NCBI GenBank assembly: GCA_963971225.1
Contig: OZ020267.1
Span: 96,461,648-96,525,647 of the forward strand
Source of the DNA: Melieria omissa
Lineage: Eukaryota > Arthropoda > Insecta > Diptera > Ulidiidae
DNA: 64,000 bases
Direction of reading: 5' to 3'
The notes beneath the pieces were generated by a model that was given only the letters and a program-made list of their open reading frames with translations, made no database searches and had not been told where the DNA came from. Below are positions 57,798 through 64,000 of the stretch, in pieces. A program made the translations under genes and the position numbers. Position 1 is the first letter of the stretch. Every line of letters starts with the position of its first letter.

Positions 57798-58037
57798 TGA
57801 AAATATCGCTTCGGCGGAGCGGTGAAAGAAAACGCGGGTGTTACGAGTGTGCGTGGTGTTTATTCGCAAGGTAAAAACACGAATGTACAAAAGAATACAT
57901 GAAACATTGAACGAGACAAACGGCCGAAGCCGGGGAGCAGAAAATAGGGGGAAATATGAGCACAAAAGGAAAAGGAAAGGAAGGGATTAGAGGTGGGATC
58001 GACAGATCATTGAACAATCACAGCACTCATTTAGCCA
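57798..58037 (-). repeat. 3' LTR of the BEL/Pao element
   Basis: 240 bases, TG...CA borders on the + strand, identical by eye to 62808-63047. A minus-strand AATAAA lies within (near 57870). Confidence 0.93.
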
Positions 58038-58107
58038 TCGCGGCCGCCATTGCAGAGTGCAATTAGGAAAGTGTCCGGGTGGATGGTTGCCGAGACGCGG
58101 CTGAGGT

Positions 58108-58160
58108 CTGGCTGGTGGCGGTGCGGCTCACGGCTGGCTGGTGGCGGTGCGGCTCACGGC
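58108..58160 (-). repeat. Two-copy 26-bp tandem repeat in the 3' part of the BEL/Pao element
   Basis: The GC-rich unit containing GTGGCGGTGCGGCTCACGG occurs twice in tandem at about 58108-58160. A 26-base period shifts any reading frame, so the copies are unlikely to be coding. Confidence 0.75.
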
Positions 58161-58632
58161 TGGCTGGCTGTGGGTGCGCTTAGGGGTGCGCCGATGACCT
58201 CTCTTGCGGGGGGTGATCCATCCGGCCGTGCGGGGCAGTCCAAGGGGTACCTGCTGCGGTAGTCGGCTGATCTGCAAAGAAGGTGAGATGTCAGAGGCTT
58301 GAAATTATGCTGTGGACATCGTGTGAATGGGAAATAGTGGCTAAGCTGCAGGGTTTGCGAAAGCTATAGCTGAGGGAATATGAGAAAATACATATGAATT
58401 GGCTGCATTGCCAAAGGGCTTAAAGGCTGTTTAGAAAATAAGCCAATTCCGCTCGGGATAATTGGCTGCACATAGGGCTCGAGAGAAGCAGGAGAACCGA
58501 ACGAGAATGTCGGTTTGCTCTTCGAGAGGGTGGTGGCTGTCAACAGCTCTTTGATCCGGAATTGGAACTTTTTGAGCATGAGAATTACTGGAGCCTTTCC
58601 ACCAGAGAATGAGATCTTATAGATCTTGGAGT

Positions 58633-61122
58633 CTATACCCGATCAGTCCGACGTCTGCGGGATTTGCAGCTCTTGGAGCATCTCGCACTGGAGTGGCGAC
58701 TGTCCTCTTTTTGGACCCGGGTTGGAGTTGGTGCAATGAGGAACTGCCAGGGAATGCAATTTCCGTCAGTTGCTGTGAATGTGGGCCGTTGTTGTCGAAC
58801 CCTTTTGGGGGACCTCATTCGAGGCGAAAGCCATCCTGCGGGGCCGAAACGTTTGGCAACGAAGGGGGAAATTTGCCGGTTTGAGTATGAGTTGGCAGGA
58901 GTGGTGGGCTCGAAGTGATTTTCCATTATTTCCTGAGGTGAAAACCCTGCGGGATTGAGGGCGGCAATCACTTGTGAAAGAGCTTCCTTTAGGGCAGGAA
59001 GATTATTTCGAAGGGCGTGTCCAGTGTGCATATGGCGACTTGGTACCTCTGTGGCACATGTCAAATGCGAAGAAGGGGGTACTGGACCGCTTAATACCCA
59101 ACCGAATACTGTATGCTGAGCAAGTAAGCTGCCACATACATTCCGGTGGATACCTTCGAGCATGATCTGCGGGATGAGATCACTGCCAATCACTATATCA
59201 ATCTGCGCTGTCTCGAAGGGATTTGGATCAGCGAGTTCTAGCATGGCGAAATGTTTCATATTGGGAGCGTTTATGTGGGAAGATGGGAGCGAATTCGTAA
59301 GCTCTTGGAGCACGATTGCTTGCACGGGGAGTTTCGTGCTCGATTGGGGGACTGCCAATGTAAAGAAGCATGTATGATTGGCATTTTGCACAATCTGACC
59401 GCCCATGCCCGAGATTTGGAAGGGAGTTTTCTCGATTGGCAATTTGAGGCGTTTCTGGACCTTCGAGGAAATGAAGGTACGCTGAGAGGCTTGGTCGATC
59501 AACGCTCGAACTTTAAACAACTTTCCTGCGTGCTCGATAGACACCAGTGCCGTAGGCAGAAGGGATTGGGTGCCATTATTAGAGTGTAGGGCTTGTACTT
59601 TGGGCGTACTTTGCCTGGAAGATGTGCGGGGTTGCGCATCCGAAAGGGGGGAATGAGTAACGGAATTGTTATGCGATCGTTTTGGAGCTGTTGCGACCTG
59701 TGGAGTGGTCGAATGTGACCAGTTAGGAGTATGAGAGGGTTGCGCATTGCCTTTAGGGAAATGAAGCATAGAATGGTGCTTCTTTTGGCAATATACGCAC
59801 GTAAAATTGCTTGTACAATCTTTAGTGAGATGCGAGGTAGCAAGACAATTTACGCAGAGATTGTGCTTCTGAACGTATTTTAATCGACTCTGGGGGGTGA
59901 GTCCTTTGAAGTTCTGGCAAGTCCGTATGGGATGATTTGCGTTGCAGAGTTTGCACGCGAAGTCCCTTTTCACTTGAGTGTGATAGTTAAGGGATTTGTG
60001 TGGCCGATTTGGGAGGACATTGGAAGTCGAAGGTTGAGACGGTTTCGGCTTAGGAGGGCGAATACTTTGAAGCCGTTCAAGTACCTCATATCTGCCGGTC
60101 AGGAACTCATCCATTTGCGACCAGGGTGGCAGATCCTTCCGGGATGTCAGTGATTGCTCCCATAGAGCGAGTGTCTCTTGGGGCAATTTGGTACAACATA
60201 TGTAAACCAATAGCGGATCCCAATTGTCAGTGTCTACGGCCTGAGTATTGAGAACAGACAGACAATTGTTTATTGTGTTTTGGATCCGCTGAAGTGCCTC
60301 ACTATCTTCAGTGTGGGCAGGAGCGATATTTAGGAGGGATCTAATTTGTGAATCAATGAGTATGCGTTTATTTTCAAAGCGGGATCTTAGGGCTTCCCAC
60401 GCGAGTCCGAAATTCTCATCGGTTAATGCATATTGCTTTACAATAGCACCGGCTTTACCTTGCGTCTTGTATCGGAGGTGATACAACTTTTGGGCTGGAG
60501 TGAGCTGGGGGTGGTTGATGTAAACCGCCGTAAACATGTCCCGAAAGGACGGCCACTGCTCATAGCCCCCGAAAAATGTTTCGGTATCGCAAGGTGGAAC
60601 TTGTAAACAAATGTAAGGGGTATTTGCTGGTTCTAGGGGTCGAACCGGTTCCATATGCGCAGCGGGCTGGGGGGACTGAATTTGGAGCATCTCAATGATG
60701 TCCGACATCTGAGCCATGCACAACTCATACTGGTCTGTGCAGGCGTGGATTTTTTGCCTAGCCGACTCTTTGAAACCGTCGGGCTGGCTGTTGTCTTCAG
60801 CAATGAAGACTGCCTCATGTGCGCACATAAGCCTCTCCCATTGGGTTTGCAAATTTTTTTGCTTAATTTGGACCAGGGATTTGGTCAAATTCTCAACGGG
60901 AACTGATGAAAATTTTGTGCATAATTGCACGAGTCTATCGGACTCGAAAATGAATTTTGCAACACTGGGATCGGTTGCTTTGGGGGTAGTAAGTTTGGAG
61001 CGTGTGTTGGGTGGCTCCCGTGTGACAGGAACTGTCAAACGTGCACTGGGTGACTTTGTGTATCTGGAGGAAGGAGTCTCCATTGTGACAAGTTGGCGTT
61101 TAGGGGATCGCTCAACAGGCAT
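58633..61122 (-). CDS. BEL/Pao Gag-protease polyprotein (829 residues), truncated pol
   Basis: The frame starts at ATG 61122. An N-terminal basic region is followed by a BEL-type Gag domain of the DUF1759 class (about 180-330; FFGGYEQWPSFRDMF). Next are Cys/His zinc knuckles (about 395-460; C-x2-C...H and NLCVNCLATSHLTKDC). A retropepsin-like DUF1758 region (about 540-690) has LIDQASQ at its active site, i.e. D-Q-A-S where D-S/T-G-S is usual, and ends HTVFGWVLSGP. After about residue 740 the similarity stops. A short KRFGPAGWLSP segment recalls the RT/RNase H connection of BEL pol, as if the RT had been cut out. It then runs to a basic non-conserved tail. Gag should form particles; polymerase functions must come from elsewhere. 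Confidence 0.85.
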   Translation of the reverse strand: MPVERSPKRQLVTMETPSSRYTKSPSARLTVPVTREPPNTRSKLTTPKATDPSVAKFIFESDRLVQLCTKFSSVPVENLTKSLVQIKQKNLQTQWERLMCAHEAVFIAEDNSQPDGFKESARQKIHACTDQYELCMAQMSDIIEMLQIQSPQPAAHMEPVRPLEPANTPYICLQVPPCDTETFFGGYEQWPSFRDMFTAVYINHPQLTPAQKLYHLRYKTQGKAGAIVKQYALTDENFGLAWEALRSRFENKRILIDSQIRSLLNIAPAHTEDSEALQRIQNTINNCLSVLNTQAVDTDNWDPLLVYICCTKLPQETLALWEQSLTSRKDLPPWSQMDEFLTGRYEVLERLQSIRPPKPKPSQPSTSNVLPNRPHKSLNYHTQVKRDFACKLCNANHPIRTCQNFKGLTPQSRLKYVQKHNLCVNCLATSHLTKDCTSNFTCVYCQKKHHSMLHFPKGNAQPSHTPNWSHSTTPQVATAPKRSHNNSVTHSPLSDAQPRTSSRQSTPKVQALHSNNGTQSLLPTALVSIEHAGKLFKVRALIDQASQRTFISSKVQKRLKLPIEKTPFQISGMGGQIVQNANHTCFFTLAVPQSSTKLPVQAIVLQELTNSLPSSHINAPNMKHFAMLELADPNPFETAQIDIVIGSDLIPQIMLEGIHRNVCGSLLAQHTVFGWVLSGPVPPSSHLTCATEVPSRHMHTGHALRNNLPALKEALSQVIAALNPAGFSPQEIMENHFEPTTPANSYSNRQISPFVAKRFGPAGWLSPRMRSPKRVRQQRPTFTATDGNCIPWQFLIAPTPTRVQKEDSRHSSARCSKSCKSRRRRTDRV

Positions 61123-62794
61123 TTTGTTTAAAAAAGCTCGACAGGGGTAAAAGTTTAAATAAATATATGTAGGGTATTGTAAAATAGACGTGAAGTCTAA
61201 CCGCGTCCGCGCGAACGATATTTGAAAATGGGAAGAGTTGGGAATGTGAAAACTCGTTCAAACGAATTTGAACACTTGTCGAGCAACAAATAAATAAATA
61301 AATAAAAAGTTGTACACTTGTGTGTGTAAATGTGTAGGGAAATATATATGTATGGGTAATAAATATAAATGTGAATATGGGAATTGAGAATGTATGTAAA
61401 ATTATTATAATATAAATATAAATTAAATGTGTAGTCAATTGTGTATTAAATGTGTTTTTATTCGTGAAAAAGTGAATTTTATTTTGTATGGGAATGTGAA
61501 TGTGAATTTGTGTGAATATACACGTATGTATGTGGATAAAATTGGGTGTGTATATATATATATTTGTATATATATATGTATATGTGTATGTGATTCTTTG
61601 TATTATTGTCAGTGAACGTAAAAAAGTGTGAGAATAATTTTGTGTGCAAACAATTTTTGTGTGCAAAAGGGGTAATTTGTCCCACTGTATGCACTTGGGG
61701 TGGCAGCAGATGTGCAGTGTATGAGTATATGCAGCACTATTGAGAATTTTCTAAGTCCTAGAAAATTGTTCAATGTGCTGCAGAAAAAATGCGACTCGTC
61801 CCACTGTGCTTGAGTTTTTTTTACTTCTGCTAGCGAAGGAGGGGAATTGCTTAGGCAGAAATATGAAAATTTGAGTGCACTGGGAGGCAGCAGCGGGAGT
61901 GCGTGCTGCTGGTGCTAGCGTATATCGCACAAAGCGAAACGCGAAAATGTACGCAAGCGGGAAAGTGCAATGCAGCCGAAAGAAGAGGGCAAGTGCGTGC
62001 TGTTGGATGCTGGCTGCAGCGGGAGTTTTGCTGCTTTGCCAGCGGTGATCGCACAAGAGGAAATGTGCAAAAAGCGCAAAATTTTGTGCAGTAGCGGGAA
62101 TGCTTACTGCACTGCGCGATTTTGTATGTGCACAGAGAAATGTGCACGAAAGTGGCGGGGAACCAGTAAATAATTTTTTTTACTGGATTTTTGGGAATGG
62201 GAATATTATTTTAAAAACAATATATGTTTTTGTTAGTGTATGTGATTGTAGATATTTGTTAATTTTTAATAAAAATTGTGGGCTTATCTTCGTGGGCGCA
62301 GTGCCCGTAAATGGGGATCTCCTCTGTAGTCAAGTGTGTCCGCTCCTGTGCGGCACTGTGCGCTTTTATGTTGTTGGCGGTTGTTGCTGCCCTTTTCGTC
62401 TCCTTTGCGTCTGTTGTGGGTGTGTTTGTTGTTGTTATGAGTTCTTCTGTAGTGGGTTTGTTGTTGGTATGTGCTTATGTAGTCTGCTGCCCTTCTTTTA
62501 TTTGTCACTATACTGTTCAAAGTTTAGCACCTGTTTTTATTTTTTTGTTTTTAATTTTTGGAATTTGTGCACTGTTTTGTTTTGTTGTGTGTTTCACCTT
62601 CGTGTTTGTTTCACTGTTTGTTGAGTTGTCACTCTTAATGTTTGGTGTTGTTACGTGTTTATATGTAACACTGTGTGGATTTGTGCACAACACTTCACTG
62701 CACTGTCTTTGTTTTGTACATTTTTGTTTTTAAAAGTTTTATTATTTAAATTTTTTGTTAAAGTTTGTGTTTCCGCGGCGCGAGTTCGCGGTTA
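61123..62794 (-). other. Long untranslated leader of the BEL/Pao element
   Basis: About 1.7 kb lie between the primer site and the gag start. The right part (61800-62800) is GT-rich on + and the left part (61300-61600) is full of TA and TG microsatellite tracts. No conserved domain appears in any frame. Confidence 0.5.
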
Positions 62795-62807
62795 GCTCGA
62801 AGGACCA
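62795..62807 (-). promoter_or_regulatory. Primer-binding site (tRNA-Tyr type) of the BEL/Pao element
   Basis: Touching the 5' LTR, the minus strand reads TGGTCCTTCGAGC. Its complement GCTCGAAGGACCA matches the 3' end of insect tRNA-Tyr plus CCA. Confidence 0.75.
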
Positions 62808-63047
62808 TGAAAATATCGCTTCGGCGGAGCGGTGAAAGAAAACGCGGGTGTTACGAGTGTGCGTGGTGTTTATTCGCAAGGTAAAAACACGAATGTACAA
62901 AAGAATACATGAAACATTGAACGAGACAAACGGCCGAAGCCGGGGAGCAGAAAATAGGGGGAAATATGAGCACAAAAGGAAAAGGAAAGGAAGGGATTAG
63001 AGGTGGGATCGACAGATCATTGAACAATCACAGCACTCATTTAGCCA
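62808..63047 (-). repeat. 5' LTR of the BEL/Pao element
   Basis: This is the second copy of the 240-base LTR. It lies upstream of the coding frame in element orientation and should carry the promoter; no clear TATA box is visible. Confidence 0.93.
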
Positions 63048-63052
63048 AGCAG

Positions 63053-64000
63053 TTTACTGTTCGATACAAGTGAACACTGTGAGTAAAAGCTCACTGTTAG
63101 TTTTAGTTTAGTTCAGATTAGTTTTTAACTTTATCTACAGAAGATCAATTTTTCAGTTTTCCGTTGCTGAGTTGAGAGATATTTAACGATATTTTACAAA
63201 ATTTAAAAATTTCATAATAACCAAAATAAAACTGACCGCATATACTTAGAGTTTTTGAAGAGTGTGGACGACCAATTGATCTTCTATCGGTTGTATATTC
63301 ATTTCTTCATAAAATCAAATTAATACCCATACGTTTCAAAGAGACTCGCCAAGGATCCGAATCATTAATAGAGAACAATTCTCATACTATCCATTGATAT
63401 GGGTCCGAATCACAGAATGATTGTAGCCAGACTGAAAAAACTTGGACAAGGAAGGCTACTTCCCTACTATTGGACATCACAATGAATCTCTTTGAAAACC
63501 AGCTGAACTTGTTGGATACTGAGTGGGCTACGATGGATAATAATGCAGAATATAAGCATGTAACGCCGCTTTAAACTGTGGTTACCAGTTGCAATGTTGA
63601 ACTGGGCGAGCAATGAATAGACAATTTGAAAACATCAATTCTAGAAAATAATGTAAAAGGAGAGCACATCAATCAATCAATCACAAAATCATGAAAACGA
63701 AACTTTCAAACAAAAAATTCAAATTTAGACATCGTTCATGAGCAAAAAACAATGACAAAAAATTGCAAGGATTGCAAAGTGGAAACAAAATTTACAAAAC
63801 ATTGCATGTATTGAGAGAAAGACTTAAAATTTTGAAAAAGCGCATTTGACTGAGTTCATCAAATTATGAATGGAAAAGAGGAAAATTTTATTTTTTTATG
63901 GTCACCTTATTTTAGACCAACTGAAACACTTCCTTTTTCTCTTTCGATTTCATTTAAATACAGCTGTCAAAAAAGACATTTTTTACCGTTACATAGCGTA
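63053..64000. other. AT-rich flank to the window end
   Basis: No gene, RNA or repeat structure can be supported in the last 950 bases. Confidence 0.4.

Larger units (their letters stand above)
57798..63047 (-). mobile_element. BEL/Pao LTR retrotransposon, internally deleted
   Basis: Two 240-base LTRs flank 4.8 kb on the minus strand, and AGCAG is duplicated on both sides (57793-57797 and 63048-63052). In element order there is a 5' LTR, a tRNA-Tyr-type primer site, a 1.7-kb leader, a gag-protease frame, a 600-base 3' part and a 3' LTR. Reverse transcriptase, RNase H and integrase are missing, so it can only move with help from an intact relative. The LTRs show no difference that I can find, so the insertion is young. 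Confidence 0.92.

Noticed and set aside
61112..61666. 184-codon open frame on -, rich in Ile, Thr, His and Tyr
   Set aside because: It runs through TA/TG microsatellite DNA in the leader of the BEL element; the composition comes from the repeats and no domain is present.
62100..62624. 174-codon open frame on +, rich in Cys, Phe and Val
   Set aside because: It is antisense within the BEL element leader. Its hydrophobic look comes from GT-rich sequence.
1..64000. CRISPR arrays, bacterial operons or prophage
   Set aside because: No regularly spaced repeats or bacterial gene layout exist; introns, a pol III tRNA gene and insect transposons show nuclear eukaryotic DNA.

Overview
The window looks like AT-rich euchromatin from a higher fly (Diptera). 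The evidence is short introns of about 60 bases, ZAD-type C2H2 zinc-finger genes, a tRNA-Asp gene of insect type, and dense class I and class II transposable elements of kinds common in flies. A tephritid-like fruit fly is my guess; the sequence alone does not prove it.

Host genes occupy only 33.7-47.5 kb, plus one tRNA at 10.1 kb. (1) A five-exon gene on + (33680-36410) encodes a 679-residue protein with a signal peptide, low-complexity Gln, Pro and His/Asp-rich regions and one C-terminal membrane segment. (2) Two paralogous ZAD zinc-finger genes stand head to head (36867-39299 on -, 40172-42928 on +). Their four coding exons have the same intron phases, and they share an 872-base intergenic region. 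(3) The last three coding exons of a carbohydrate sulfotransferase lie at 46800-47464 on -. Its earlier exons were not found in the 16.5 kb to the right, so that stretch is probably a long intron filled with repeats. Splice junctions were read by hand, and all reading frames close.

Mobile DNA makes up much of the rest. An R1-like non-LTR tail with poly(A) is at 1-1058. A 5'-truncated RNase H-bearing non-LTR piece with a 13-base target duplication is at 8406-9132. An almost intact gypsy-type LTR retrotransposon on - (22420-28513) has 426-base LTRs differing at one visible base, a 4-base target duplication, a tRNA-Leu-type primer site, a SAP-like Gag and a -1 frameshift signal between gag and pol; its RT frame is broken. 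An internally deleted BEL/Pao element on - (57798-63047) has 240-base LTRs that look identical, a tRNA-Tyr-type primer site and a 5-base target duplication. There is also a decayed mariner (43.9-44.4 kb) and a decayed piggyBac of 1.6 kb (11214-12823).

Several short inverted-repeat elements are visible: four flanked by TTAA (15407, 21517, 29190, 57602), two hAT-like (2314, 13620), one with a TA duplication (3909) and one with a 10-base duplication (49289). The most unusual structure is at 52360-52887. It is a fold-back unit with a 10-base target duplication, and each arm ends in a tRNA-like module that keeps A-box and B-box motifs.

The long AT-rich stretches at 13.8-21.5, 29.7-33.7 and 52.9-57.6 kb hold no gene that I can support.
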